From CBFGRV01 sp965651265 (GTDB taxonomy: Bacteria; Bacteroidota; Rhodothermia; Rhodothermales; VXPQ01), in contig CBFGRV010000012.1 of assembly GCA_965651265.1 (NCBI GenBank), forward strand, positions 1 through 64,000: a stretch of DNA of 64,000 bases, written 5' to 3'. A program made the translations under genes and the position numbers. The notes under the pieces were generated by a model, which saw only the letters and a program-made list of their open reading frames with translations, ran no database searches and had not been told where the DNA came from. This document shows positions 12,585 through 21,979 of the stretch, piece after piece. Positions within the stretch are counted from its first letter, which is position 1; the number at the start of each line of letters is the position of its first letter.

Positions 12585-13484
12585 ATGGTCACTCGCGTAC
12601 ACAGTTTCGTCCTCCCGCTCTTGCTCCTGCTCATCGTGGGCCCAGCTCAGGCTGATGAGGTCGTGGACGTCAAGGATACGGTCAAACGATCCTTCAAGGT
12701 CGTCTCCGGCGGGACACTCTACATCGATATCGATCATGGCAACGTCGATGTGACCGCGCATAGGGGGAACGAGATATTCATCGAGGTCGAGCGCATTGCC
12801 AGGACGAACGACCGCAGTACGGCCGAGGACATCTTCAATCGGCACGACCTCACGCTCGAGGAGCAGGGTGGAGATGTGTACATCGAGTCGAGATACGATG
12901 ACAACGACAGCTTTTGGCGTCGCATGCGTTCCGGGGACCGATTGAAGGTCACGGTTCGCGTACAGATACCCCGGGAATACAATCTGGAATTTACCTCTGG
13001 CGCGGGGAACGTAGTGGTCGGAGACATTCAGGGCGACGTCATTGGTCGAACGGGGGCAGGCAACATTACCATTGGCGCGATCGATGGAATGGCGAACGTG
13101 TCCTCCGGGTCGGGCAATATCCACATCGCAGGGGCTCGAGGTCGTGTGGAGGCGAATACAGGGGCCGGGAATGTTCAGGTTCGTGAATTGTCCGGTGAGG
13201 TGAGCGTCAACACGGGTGCCGGCAACATCGAGGTCTACATCACACGGCAGCCCCAGAGCGACTCGAGACTGAACACAGGAGCCGGAAACGTTACCGCATA
13301 TCTGGACGAGGACGTGGGTGTGATGGTCGATGCTGAAGCCAGTATGGGTTCCGCCAAGACCGATTTCCCACTGGCCATTCAGGGAAAGTGGATGTCGAAG
13401 TCATTCGCAGGAAATGTCAACGGCGGTGGTCCGCGACTTCGAATGCGAGCCGGCGTGGGAAACGTTGAACTTCGAAAGCTGTAG
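12585..13484 (+). CDS. Exported DUF4097-type beta-helical (adhesin-like) protein
   Basis: The product (299 residues) starts with a clear signal peptide (VHSFVLPLLLLLIVGPAQA, cleavage near residue 24). The mature part matches the DUF4097/putative auto-transporter adhesin head pattern: short repeats with the motif GAGN or GSGN recur about seven times between residues 142 and 296 (for example TGAGNITIG, SGSGNIHIA, TGAGNVQV, TGAGNIEV, TGAGNVTAY), each ending a predicted beta strand, which suggests a right-handed beta helix. No transmembrane helix follows, so the protein is probably periplasmic or surface located. It stands alone between two terminators. The molecular role is unknown; family resemblance is good, function is not established. 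Confidence 0.8.
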   Translation: MVTRVHSFVLPLLLLLIVGPAQADEVVDVKDTVKRSFKVVSGGTLYIDIDHGNVDVTAHRGNEIFIEVERIARTNDRSTAEDIFNRHDLTLEEQGGDVYIESRYDDNDSFWRRMRSGDRLKVTVRVQIPREYNLEFTSGAGNVVVGDIQGDVIGRTGAGNITIGAIDGMANVSSGSGNIHIAGARGRVEANTGAGNVQVRELSGEVSVNTGAGNIEVYITRQPQSDSRLNTGAGNVTAYLDEDVGVMVDAEASMGSAKTDFPLAIQGKWMSKSFAGNVNGGGPRLRMRAGVGNVELRKL

Positions 13485-13559
13485 GTCCAGCCCGGGATAA
13501 CCTCGTGCTGGCTATGCGCCGTCGCAGGCGGTTCAGCCGCACATACCCAATTTTGTCAG

Positions 13560-13590
13560 GCCGGAGTGCTCAGAGTACTTCGGCTTTCTT
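13560..13590 (+). terminator. Terminator after the DUF4097 gene
   Basis: GCCGGAGTGCT (13560-13570) and AGTACTTCGGC (13574-13584) form an 11-bp stem including two G-U pairs around a three-base loop, followed by TTTCTT. It lies 75 bases after the stop at 13484 and about 190 bases before the fatty-acid operon. Confidence 0.7.
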
Positions 13591-13707
13591 CATTTCCCGG
13601 GGGATCCGAGTGTGAGGCGAAAGCGATTTGGTCTGTGAATTGCACCTCACTTAGCCCGACCCGGATCGCACGTCGTTACGGCAGTGTGGATATGGGTGAG
13701 CGGGTAA

Positions 13708-13727
13708 TTCGGATCAGAACATCCGAA
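13708..13727. promoter_or_regulatory. Palindromic operator candidate upstream of the fad operon
   Basis: TTCGGAT and ATCCGAA flank a six-base spacer (CAGAAC), giving a 20-bp palindrome with 7-bp perfect arms. An A/T-rich TATAAA (13738-13743) begins 10 bases downstream and could be a -10 element, which would put the palindrome over the -35 region. The operon's first start is at 13782. A dimeric repressor of the FadR/TetR type would fit. No regulator gene is adjacent. Confidence 0.45.
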
Positions 13728-13781
13728 ATCTTGTTCTTATAAAAAGCGCTTTCATCGTCCCGGTCTGCAGACCGTACGTGC

Positions 13782-15722
13782 ATGTCCGAGAGAATCTATA
13801 CCGCTCCGCCGGGTACTGGAACCGATGTCCGGGGCAAGCACCTTCCCCAGCTCCTGTACGAAGCGTGTGAGCGATACACGAACCTGAGGGCGCTAAACCA
13901 GCCGTTTGAGGGTGGCTGGAGACCCTTCTCACTCGATGACTATCGCCGGCATTCTGAAGAATTCGCCCTGGGGCTGCTGGAGCTAGGCCTCGAAAGCGGC
14001 GAAAAACTCGCCATCTACGCCGAAAGCGATGTGTATTTCTGCATCGCCGACATGGGATGCTTGATTGCCGGCGTCGTTGACGTCCCCATCTATCTATCGC
14101 ACGAGCCCCAACACGTCCGGTATGTGATCGACAACTCGGAGGCTCGTGCGGTTTTCGTGTCCACCGTCGGACATCTCGATAAAATCAGGGACATTCTAGC
14201 AGACTGCGACCGCGTCGAGACAGTCATTCTGGGCGAGGGACCAGCCGACAGGAAAATTGAGGACGTTGGGGGCCGGATTCGTGTGCTCTCACTGAATCAA
14301 TTGCGGGACTACGGTCGCCAGCATCTTAGACGAAATGAGTCCGCGCTGCGCACTCTGCTGGATCGACTCTCTCCAAACGATCTGGCAACGATCATCTATA
14401 CGAGTGGTACGACCGGGCTCCCGAAAGGCGTGATGCTCACCCACGAGAACATCTCCCACAATGCACTCACGGCCTTTTCAGGGTTACCAGATTATCTCCC
14501 GGGAGCCGACGGTGAAACGATCGTTTCCTTTTTACCGCTGACACACGTCTTTGCGCGAACGCTGTACTACGGCCACGTGTACCATGGCTCGTCCGTATAC
14601 TTCACTCTGCCCGATGATCTGGCCGAGGCGTTTTTAAAAGTTCGACCCACCATCTTCGCTACGGTCCCGCGGGTACTCGAAAGGATCTACGGAAGGATTC
14701 TCGAGCGGGTAACAACGCTGACCGGCGTCAAAAAGGCGCTGGCGAACTGGGCGATCCGCCTTGCTGAGGGTTATGAGATCGAGCATCCCCCGACAGGCAT
14801 CAATCGCGTACAGCTTGAACTGGCCGATCGCCTTGTGTTCAGTAAATGGCGCCAGGCCATGGGCGGTCGGGTGAAGTACGTGATCTCGGGCGGCGCCGCC
14901 TTGAGCCCGAAGCTCACAAATTTATTCGCCGCCGCCGGCGTCACCATTCTCGAGGGCTATGGACTTACTGAAACAAGCCCCGTGATTACGTTCAATCGTC
15001 CGGGTCGAAACCGGGCTGGAACGGTGGGCGAACCCATCCCGGGCGTCGAGGTGAAGATCGCTGAGGACGGCGAGATTTTGACGCGCGGACCGCACATCAT
15101 GCTGGGATACTATGGAGATGAGGAGCAGACGGCCCAGGTCATCGACGAGGAGGGCTGGTTCCATACCGGTGACATTGGCGTTTTCACGGAAGACGGGCAC
15201 CTGAAAATCACGGATCGCAAAAAGGACCTGTTCAAGCTCTCGACAGGCAAATACGTCATGCCCCAGCCACTCGAGAATCGGCTCACCACACATCCGCTCA
15301 TCGAGCAAGTGGTGATCGTTGGGAGCGGGTACAAGTTCTGTACGGCGCTCATCTTTCCGGATGAGGATAAGGTAAGGGCCCTTGCTCGGGCGAGGGGAGT
15401 GGACGCAAGCCGAAGTATCGAGGAGCTGCTGAGCCATCCGGTCATCGTTAACCGGTACCGCGAGCTCGTGGAGGAGGCGAACACCGGCATGGATCCCTGG
15501 TCTCGCATCAAACGCTTTCGCATCATACCGACGCAACTGACGCCCGAGAGCGGACTCCTTACGCCCACGATGAAAGTGCGCCGAAGCCGCATTCGAGAAG
15601 AGTTCGCCGACGAGATCGAGTCCATGTACGCCGATGATGTGGAAAAGGATGAACGTGTGATCATCGTGGAGCGCATATCGGACCGCGAACCGGCGAGTGA
15701 GGCGCAATCTAGCACGTATTGA
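13782..15722 (+). CDS. fadD: Long-chain acyl-CoA synthetase (AMP-forming)
   Basis: This 646-residue ligase activates fatty acids to acyl-CoA using ATP. The nucleotide-binding loop TIIYTSGTTGLPKGVMLTH lies near residues 204-222. The adenylate-forming motifs GYGLTETSPVITFN, GWFHTGDIG and TDRKKDLFKLSTGKYVMP follow in the usual order, and the long-chain type is indicated by the insertion before the C-terminal domain and the final EANTGMDPWSRIKRF block. It is the first gene of a four-gene beta-oxidation operon; its stop is 17 bases before the next start. No membrane anchor is seen, so it is cytosolic or peripheral. The symbol refers to function; the sequence is closer to the FAA1/LACS type than to E. 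coli FadD. Confidence 0.92.
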   Translation: MSERIYTAPPGTGTDVRGKHLPQLLYEACERYTNLRALNQPFEGGWRPFSLDDYRRHSEEFALGLLELGLESGEKLAIYAESDVYFCIADMGCLIAGVVDVPIYLSHEPQHVRYVIDNSEARAVFVSTVGHLDKIRDILADCDRVETVILGEGPADRKIEDVGGRIRVLSLNQLRDYGRQHLRRNESALRTLLDRLSPNDLATIIYTSGTTGLPKGVMLTHENISHNALTAFSGLPDYLPGADGETIVSFLPLTHVFARTLYYGHVYHGSSVYFTLPDDLAEAFLKVRPTIFATVPRVLERIYGRILERVTTLTGVKKALANWAIRLAEGYEIEHPPTGINRVQLELADRLVFSKWRQAMGGRVKYVISGGAALSPKLTNLFAAAGVTILEGYGLTETSPVITFNRPGRNRAGTVGEPIPGVEVKIAEDGEILTRGPHIMLGYYGDEEQTAQVIDEEGWFHTGDIGVFTEDGHLKITDRKKDLFKLSTGKYVMPQPLENRLTTHPLIEQVVIVGSGYKFCTALIFPDEDKVRALARARGVDASRSIEELLSHPVIVNRYRELVEEANTGMDPWSRIKRFRIIPTQLTPESGLLTPTMKVRRSRIREEFADEIESMYADDVEKDERVIIVERISDREPASEAQSSTY

Positions 15723-15723
15723 G

Positions 15724-15730
15724 TAGGAGG
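15724..15730 (+). promoter_or_regulatory. Ribosome binding site deciding the FadN-type start
   Basis: TAGGAGG lies directly after the acyl-CoA synthetase stop and nine bases before the ATG at 15740. It favours this ATG over an in-frame TTG at 15719 that would overlap the upstream stop. It is one of the few strong Shine-Dalgarno sequences in the window. Confidence 0.8.
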
Positions 15731-15739
15731 ATAGATTTT

Positions 15740-18151
15740 ATGGAAGAGACGGTTCAGCAAGAGGCCCACGCCGTATCTGATTCAGCGTATGCTTTCGCGC
15801 CATTCAAACGCGCCGCCGTACTGGGTGCCGGGACGATGGGTGCGCAGATCGCCGCCCACCTGGCGAATGTGGGCCTGCACGTGGATTTGCTCGACATCCC
15901 CGGCAAGGACTCGGACGATCCGGACGAGATTGCCAGGGCGGGCTTGAGCCGGGCCAAGAAGATCAGGCCCAATCCCTTCTTCACCACTAGCGCGGCGGAT
16001 CGCATTTTCATCGGGAATTTTGAGCAGGACTTCGACAGGCTGCGTGATGCGGACTGGGTGTTGGAGGCGGTGGTCGAACGAATGGACATCAAACGCTCGC
16101 TCATGGAGCGTGTGGAGGCCGCAGTTGGCGAAAACACCATCGTCTCGACGAACACGAGCGGTCTCTCCATAGCCGAGATTGCATCAGGTAGATCTGAGGC
16201 GTTTCGGCGACGCTTTCTGGGCACGCACTTCTTCAATCCCCCCAGGTATCTGAAATTACTCGAGCTGGTGCCATCTGCGGATACGGATCCAGAGGTGGTC
16301 GCACGGATGGCGCACTTCGGACGCGTGCACCTTGGCAAGGGCATCGTAATCGCGCGGGATACGCCCTACTTCATTGGTAATCGGATCGGGGTGTATGCCA
16401 TGCTTCAGGCAATGCGCGAGTTCACCGATGGGGAGTTCTCCATCGAGGAGATCGATGCGCTGACGGGCACGCTAGTCGGACGGCCTCGATCAGCCACGTT
16501 TCGGACCGCCGATGTGGTGGGCCTCGACGTGATGCTCAACGTGGCGGATAATCTCTTCGAAGCCGTACCCGACGACGAGAGTAGGGAGGCCTTCGTGGCG
16601 CCGGATCTATTGCGACGTTTGGTGGAGCACGGCCGGCTCGGCCAGAAATCGGGCGCCGGATTCTATCGGAAAGAGGGCAAGGAGATCAAATCAGTGGATC
16701 CAGGCTCCCTCGAGTACCGCTCGCCGGAATCTCTTCGTCTGCCGGAGCTGGAGACTATCGACGAGTCGGCGGGTTTGCAAGACCGTCTAAGGAAGCTTTT
16801 CGATTTGGAGGGCCGAGCGGGAGATTTCTTCCGACGCACGACCCTGGACTTGTTGGCCTACAGTGCGAGACGCATTCCCGAAATCACGGATTCGCCGGCC
16901 GATATCGATCGTGCCATGCGCTGGGGATTCGGTTGGGAACTGGGGCCGTTCCAGATCTGGGATGCCCTCGGTTTCGAGCGCGTGAAGGATGCGATGGAAG
17001 AGCGAGGCATTGCCTTGCCGTCGTGGATCGACTCTATGTCACAGGGCGACAAAGCAGCCTTCTACAGCAAATCGCACGTCGGGTCCACCGTCTACGTCCC
17101 GGTGCACGGTCGCTACGAGGCAGACCCCGCCCCTGCGGATACCATCGATGTGGCCACGCTGAAGGCAGAGCCCGAAAGGGAGATCTGGTCGGCGGAGGAC
17201 TGCGCGCTCCTGGATATCGGCGATGGAGTGGCGCTATTCGAGTTTCGATCGAAGGCGAACACGCTGGGCCGAGCCGTCATCGAAGGGCTCATCGAGGCGA
17301 TAGATCGCATCGAGGCCGATCGTGCGTGGCGGGGGATGGTAATCGGCAACGATGGAAAGAACTTTTCCGTTGGGGCCAACCTGTTTGAGCTTGCCTCTGC
17401 CGTGCGGCAGGGCTCCATCGAGATCGTCGATGGCTATCTCCGAATGTTCCAGACGGCCATGCAGCGCGTTCGATATGCGGCCAAGCCGGTCGTCGTCGCG
17501 GCGCATCAACGCGTACTTGGTGGTGGCTGTGAACTGCTCATGGCCAGCACCCATCCGGTGGCCGCGGCGGAAAGCTACATCGGACTCGTGGAGCTGGGCG
17601 TGGGCCTGATCCCGGCAGCCTCTGGATCGACTCGACTGGCCGCGCTTGCAGCCAGGCGCACGCCCAATGGGCATCCCAGCGAGATTCAGCCCTGGCTGCG
17701 GAAGTTTTTCGAGACGGTGGCCATGTCGACGGTGTCGACGAGTGCCCGCGAGGCCCAGGAGCTTGGATTCCTCCCGCCCCACGCCCGCATCGTGATGAAC
17801 GACGACCGTCGCCTCTTCGTCGCGCGCGAACTGGTCAGGCAGTTGTCGAACGAGGGATACTATCCGCCACCTCGGCGAACTGTGAAGGTTCTGGGCGAGC
17901 CGACACAGGCGGCCCTTGCAGTCATGGTGCAGCAGTACGTGGAGGGCCGTTTCATCTCGGAATACGACGCCTTCCTGGCGAATCGACTGGCATTCGTGAT
18001 GACGGGTGGCGAGCTCACGGCCCCGCAGGAAGTGTCGGAGGAGTATCTCCTGGAACTCGAGCGACAGGTCTTTCTCGAGTTGGTTCAACAGCCGAAGACG
18101 CAAGCGCGTATCGAGCACATGCTGAAGACGAAGCAGCCTTTGAGGAATTGA
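15740..18151 (+). CDS. fadN: 3-hydroxyacyl-CoA dehydrogenase/enoyl-CoA hydratase, FadN type
   Basis: This bifunctional enzyme (803 residues) hydrates enoyl-CoA and oxidises the 3-hydroxyacyl-CoA with NAD. The dehydrogenase comes first: a Rossmann motif AVLGAGTMGAQIAAHLANVG in the first 45 residues, then STNTSGLSI, RFLGTHFFNPPRYLKLLELV, and the C-terminal dehydrogenase part with GRLGQKSGAGFY. The hydratase/crotonase domain is C-terminal, with KNFSVGANLFEL and HQRVLGGGCELLMASTHPV supplying the oxyanion hole. This order is the reverse of E. coli FadB and matches Bacillus FadN. The thiolase starts three bases after its stop, so the two are co-transcribed and probably work together. Confidence 0.92.
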   Translation: MEETVQQEAHAVSDSAYAFAPFKRAAVLGAGTMGAQIAAHLANVGLHVDLLDIPGKDSDDPDEIARAGLSRAKKIRPNPFFTTSAADRIFIGNFEQDFDRLRDADWVLEAVVERMDIKRSLMERVEAAVGENTIVSTNTSGLSIAEIASGRSEAFRRRFLGTHFFNPPRYLKLLELVPSADTDPEVVARMAHFGRVHLGKGIVIARDTPYFIGNRIGVYAMLQAMREFTDGEFSIEEIDALTGTLVGRPRSATFRTADVVGLDVMLNVADNLFEAVPDDESREAFVAPDLLRRLVEHGRLGQKSGAGFYRKEGKEIKSVDPGSLEYRSPESLRLPELETIDESAGLQDRLRKLFDLEGRAGDFFRRTTLDLLAYSARRIPEITDSPADIDRAMRWGFGWELGPFQIWDALGFERVKDAMEERGIALPSWIDSMSQGDKAAFYSKSHVGSTVYVPVHGRYEADPAPADTIDVATLKAEPEREIWSAEDCALLDIGDGVALFEFRSKANTLGRAVIEGLIEAIDRIEADRAWRGMVIGNDGKNFSVGANLFELASAVRQGSIEIVDGYLRMFQTAMQRVRYAAKPVVVAAHQRVLGGGCELLMASTHPVAAAESYIGLVELGVGLIPAASGSTRLAALAARRTPNGHPSEIQPWLRKFFETVAMSTVSTSAREAQELGFLPPHARIVMNDDRRLFVARELVRQLSNEGYYPPPRRTVKVLGEPTQAALAVMVQQYVEGRFISEYDAFLANRLAFVMTGGELTAPQEVSEEYLLELERQVFLELVQQPKTQARIEHMLKTKQPLRN

Positions 18152-18154
18152 GGG

Positions 18155-19336
18155 ATGGAAGAAGCCTATATCATAAGTGCCGTACGTACCCCTGTTGGTA
18201 AGGCGGACCGCGGTGCGCTCCGGCATGTGCGGCCGGAGCAGCTAGGGGCGCGTGCCGTGAATGAGGCCATTGCCCGAGTTCCTGGCCTCGATCCCGAGCT
18301 CGTCGATGATGTACTCATCGGATGCGCCTTCCCCGAAGGCTCACAGGGTCAGAACGTCGGACGCATCATCGCGCAAAAAGCTGGGTTGCCCGATGACATT
18401 CCCGGCGCGACGATCAACCGTTTCTGCTCCTCCGGCCTGCAGACCATCGCCATGGCCACCCAGGCGATACGCACGGGATTCGCGGATGTGGTGGTCGCCG
18501 GCGGCACCGAGTCGATGAGCCTGGTCCCTATGACCGGATTTTTCTTTCAGCCTGACCCCCAGACGGTGAAGGACGATATCGACGTATTTGTGTCAATGGG
18601 TATCACGGCTGAGAACGTTGCCGAGAAGTACGGCGTGTCTCGCGAGGATCAGGATGCGTTCGCGTTGCGGTCGCATGAGAAAGCGATCGATGCATTGGAT
18701 AGCGGGCGATTCGATGATGAGACCGTGCCGATTGAGATCGAGGAGATCCTTTTCCAGAACGGTGCCCCGAAGACCGTACGCCGGACGTTCGCCAGCGATG
18801 AAGGGCCGCGAAGGGATACCAGCCTCGAAGCGCTGGCGGGATTGCAGCCTGTGTTCAGGCGCGGCGGCACGGTGACGGCCGGTAATTCGTCACAGCGCTC
18901 GGATGGTGCGGCCGCCGCCGTCGTGATGAGCGAGCGCCGTATGCGCGACCTAGGCGTCGAACCATTGGCTCGCCTTGTCGGCTTCGCGCTCGCGGGCGTC
19001 CCTCCGGAGCTCATGGGGATCGGACCCATACGTGCCGTACAAAAGGTGCTGGAGCAGACGGGGCTCACCCTCGACGATATCGGGCTCGTCGAATTGAATG
19101 AGGCTTTTGCCGCGCAGGCCATCGCCGTAATTCGTGAGCTGGGCCTCGACGAGGACATCGTCAATGTGAATGGCGGTGCCATCGCATTGGGACATCCGCT
19201 CGGCTGCACGGGCACCAAACTCACTGCCAGCCTCATTTACGAGATGCAGAGACGCGGCGTGCGCTATGGCATTTGCACGATGTGCGTTGGGGGAGGAATG
19301 GGGGCTGCGGGGATCATCGAGAATCTGCGGATCTAA
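18155..19336 (+). CDS. fadA: Acetyl-CoA acyltransferase (3-ketoacyl-CoA thiolase)
   Basis: The thiolase (393 residues) performs the last step of beta-oxidation, splitting 3-ketoacyl-CoA with CoA. The nucleophilic cysteine is Cys91 in INRFCSSGLQ. The other catalytic blocks are NGGAIALGHPLGCTG (His and Cys region) and CTMCVGGGMGAA near the C-terminus. The length is standard. The start at 18155 is preceded by GAGG within the end of the FadN-type gene. The fadN-fadA-fadE order is the same as in the Bacillus fadNAE operon. Confidence 0.95.
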   Translation: MEEAYIISAVRTPVGKADRGALRHVRPEQLGARAVNEAIARVPGLDPELVDDVLIGCAFPEGSQGQNVGRIIAQKAGLPDDIPGATINRFCSSGLQTIAMATQAIRTGFADVVVAGGTESMSLVPMTGFFFQPDPQTVKDDIDVFVSMGITAENVAEKYGVSREDQDAFALRSHEKAIDALDSGRFDDETVPIEIEEILFQNGAPKTVRRTFASDEGPRRDTSLEALAGLQPVFRRGGTVTAGNSSQRSDGAAAAVVMSERRMRDLGVEPLARLVGFALAGVPPELMGIGPIRAVQKVLEQTGLTLDDIGLVELNEAFAAQAIAVIRELGLDEDIVNVNGGAIALGHPLGCTGTKLTASLIYEMQRRGVRYGICTMCVGGGMGAAGIIENLRI

Positions 19337-19347
19337 CCGGGGCGAAA

Positions 19348-21834
19348 ATGCCATTCTACGATTTCTTGTCACCGATACGTGGAGGATGGATTGCGCTCGC
19401 GATCGTGTTAGTGATCCTGGCGCTTGGCTATGTAGCTGCGCCATTGTGGGTCTGGACGCTGGCGACCGCGATCGTCCTGTATGGCACCGGGGCGCCCGTC
19501 TGGCTCTGGGGGGTCTTCGGTGCACTTGCGCTGCTTCTGAACGTGCCCGCAATAAGGCGGGTGGTGCTCTCCGGGCCCTTGATGTGGATGCTCAAGGCCA
19601 GCGGCTTCATGCCCACCATATCCGAGACGGAACAAGCGGCCATCGATTCTGGAGACGTGTGGGTCGATGGAGAGCTCTTCTCCGGGCGACCCAATTTCGC
19701 GCGCCTGATGGACGAAGCGTATCCCTCCCTGAGCGGCGAGGAGCTGGCGTTTCTCGACGGCCCCGTCGAAGAGGTTTGTCGAATGGTCGACGACTGGGAT
19801 GTCTACCAGCGTGGCGATCTACCCGAAGAGGTGTGGGAGTACTTGAAGCGCGAACGCTTCTTTGGAATGATCATCCCAAAGGAGTACGGCGGGCTTGGTT
19901 TTTCTTCTCTGGCCAACAGCGCCGTTGTCAAGAAGCTCGCGACGCGATCGCTTCCGCTCTCCATCACCGTGATGGTGCCGAACTCGCTCGGCCCTGCCGA
20001 GCTGCTCATCGACCATGGGACGCCGGCACAGCGGGAGCGCTGGCTTGGCCGGCTGGCGAAAGGTGAGGAGATTCCGGCATTCGGTCTCACGGAGCAGAAC
20101 GCTGGATCAGATGCGGGGGGAATAGAGGCGGATGGCGTCGTTTTCCGTGGTGAGAATGGCGATCTCTTCATCCGGCTCAACTGGCGAAAGAGGTATATAA
20201 CCCTGGCGTCGGTTGCGACCGTCCTGGGCCTCGCCTTCAAACTTCGGGATCCGGACAACTTGCTGGGTAAAGGACCGCATCCGGGTATCACTTGTGCCCT
20301 CATACCGACGGACATCCCGGGCGTCGAGACGGGCTGGCGCCACGATCCCCTCGGCGTGCCGTTCATCAACTCCGCGACGGAAGGACATGATGTCGTTGTG
20401 CCGGTCGACGCCATCATAGGCGGCGTGGAAGGTGCAGGTCAGGGGTGGCGAATGTTGATGGAATCGCTCGCCGCGGGGCGAGGCATTTCATTGCCCGCAC
20501 AGAGCACGGGCGGCGCGCAGATGGCATTCCGAGTCGCCTCCGCCCATGCCTCCATCCGAAAGCAGTTCGGTCTGCAGATCGGTCGTTTCGAGGGAATTGA
20601 GGAGCCGTTGGCCCGGATCGGGGGGTACACGTACATCCTGGAGGCCGCCCGGCGCTACACATGCGGTGGAATCGACCGTGGCGCAAAACCGGCCGTGGTC
20701 ACGGCGATGGCGAAGTACAATTCGACCGAATTGCAGCGTAAGGTTGTTAACGACGCGATGGACATCCTCGGAGGCAACGGCATAGTTCGCGGCCCGCGAA
20801 ATCTGATGGCCCATGCCTACATGGGGACCCCCATCGGGATTACCGTGGAGGGAGCTAACATCCTCACGCGCACGCTCATGATCTTCGGTCAGGGAGCGAT
20901 TCGGTGCCATCCGTACGCTTTGAAGGAGATCAATGCGCTCGCGGCTGGAGACGTGGGCGCGTTCGACAAGTACTTCTGGAAGCACGTCGGACACGTCATT
21001 ACTACGGGTCTGCGAGGGGTCGTACTGAACCTGACGCGGGGCTATTTGTCCGGCGCGCCCGTGTCCGGACCGGCCCGTCGGTACGTCAAAAAGCTGAATT
21101 GGGCTGCGACGGAGTTTGCCTTCCTGGCCGACGTGGCCATGGGTTCGCTGGGCGGCCAGCTAAAACGAAAGGAGAAGATCACGGGGCGATTTGCCGATAT
21201 GTTCTCGTGGCTCTACCTCGGTACGGCGACGGTGCGCCGCTTCGAGGCAGAGGGGCGGCGGAAGGAGGATGTGCCGTTCCTACACTGGTCGATGGCAAAC
21301 GCTCTGGCAGAGATTCAGAAGGCGCGTGAGGGGCTCCTCGAGAATCTCGCGGTTCCCGGATTGGGGTGGTTTTTCCGTGGTCCGCTAGCTCTCTGGGCGC
21401 GCGTCAACAGGATGGGAATACCTCCATCCGACCGATTGGGGCATCTAGTGGCGCAACTCATGCAAACGCCTGGCGAACAACGGGACCGTTTTACGGACGG
21501 CATCTTCATCTCACGCGAGCCCGATGAGCCGATGGCTCGCATGGAAGAGGCCTTCGTGCTTGCCGTCGAAGCCGAAGATCTTCTGAGCCGGATTCGACAG
21601 GCTATGAGGGAGGGTCGTATTCAACGGTCGCGCCCGAGCGATGCTCTTCGTTACGCCCTCGAGGCAGGTATCGTCACTCCGGAGGAGGCGAGCCTCATCC
21701 AGCGTGCCGAGGCCGCACGAAACGACTACACGCGCGTGGACGCATTTACCCTGGAAGAGTACGACGTACTGCGGCTTGGCGCTCGGGGACGACCCGATGA
21801 GGCGCGATTTGAGGCCGCATCCGTGCACCGTTAG
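19348..21834 (+). CDS. fadE: Membrane-associated acyl-CoA dehydrogenase FadE
   Basis: This 828-residue flavoenzyme introduces the first double bond into acyl-CoA. Two to three hydrophobic helices (about residues 13-65, IALAIVLVILALGYVAAPLW and following) anchor it, as in enterobacterial FadE. The dehydrogenase fold follows: FGMIIPKEYGGLGFSSLANS, the FAD/substrate loop FGLTEQNAGSDAGG, and the C-terminal ILGGNGIVRGPRNLMAHAYM and TVEGANILTRTLMIFGQGA. The last 250 residues match the FadE-specific extension. I chose the ATG at 19348 because it lies 11 bases after the thiolase stop; an earlier in-frame ATG at 19273 lies inside the thiolase gene. Confidence 0.92.
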   Translation: MPFYDFLSPIRGGWIALAIVLVILALGYVAAPLWVWTLATAIVLYGTGAPVWLWGVFGALALLLNVPAIRRVVLSGPLMWMLKASGFMPTISETEQAAIDSGDVWVDGELFSGRPNFARLMDEAYPSLSGEELAFLDGPVEEVCRMVDDWDVYQRGDLPEEVWEYLKRERFFGMIIPKEYGGLGFSSLANSAVVKKLATRSLPLSITVMVPNSLGPAELLIDHGTPAQRERWLGRLAKGEEIPAFGLTEQNAGSDAGGIEADGVVFRGENGDLFIRLNWRKRYITLASVATVLGLAFKLRDPDNLLGKGPHPGITCALIPTDIPGVETGWRHDPLGVPFINSATEGHDVVVPVDAIIGGVEGAGQGWRMLMESLAAGRGISLPAQSTGGAQMAFRVASAHASIRKQFGLQIGRFEGIEEPLARIGGYTYILEAARRYTCGGIDRGAKPAVVTAMAKYNSTELQRKVVNDAMDILGGNGIVRGPRNLMAHAYMGTPIGITVEGANILTRTLMIFGQGAIRCHPYALKEINALAAGDVGAFDKYFWKHVGHVITTGLRGVVLNLTRGYLSGAPVSGPARRYVKKLNWAATEFAFLADVAMGSLGGQLKRKEKITGRFADMFSWLYLGTATVRRFEAEGRRKEDVPFLHWSMANALAEIQKAREGLLENLAVPGLGWFFRGPLALWARVNRMGIPPSDRLGHLVAQLMQTPGEQRDRFTDGIFISREPDEPMARMEEAFVLAVEAEDLLSRIRQAMREGRIQRSRPSDALRYALEAGIVTPEEASLIQRAEAARNDYTRVDAFTLEEYDVLRLGARGRPDEARFEAASVHR

Positions 21835-21979
21835 GCAGCGAGATGCCAAATAGATAACCTCGTTGTGAATATCCCTTGAAACCCTGGTCCGATCTTTGCA
21901 TTTCGAATTCCAGGATGGCGGTTCGGCACGCATGGCGCATCCGCCGTACTAACCTGGAACGAAAGAAGATCGGATTCTC

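Noticed and set aside
17234..18226. 330-codon minus-strand frame opposite the FadN-type gene
   Set aside because: Shadow of a clearly identified enzyme; His/Arg-rich with no domain.
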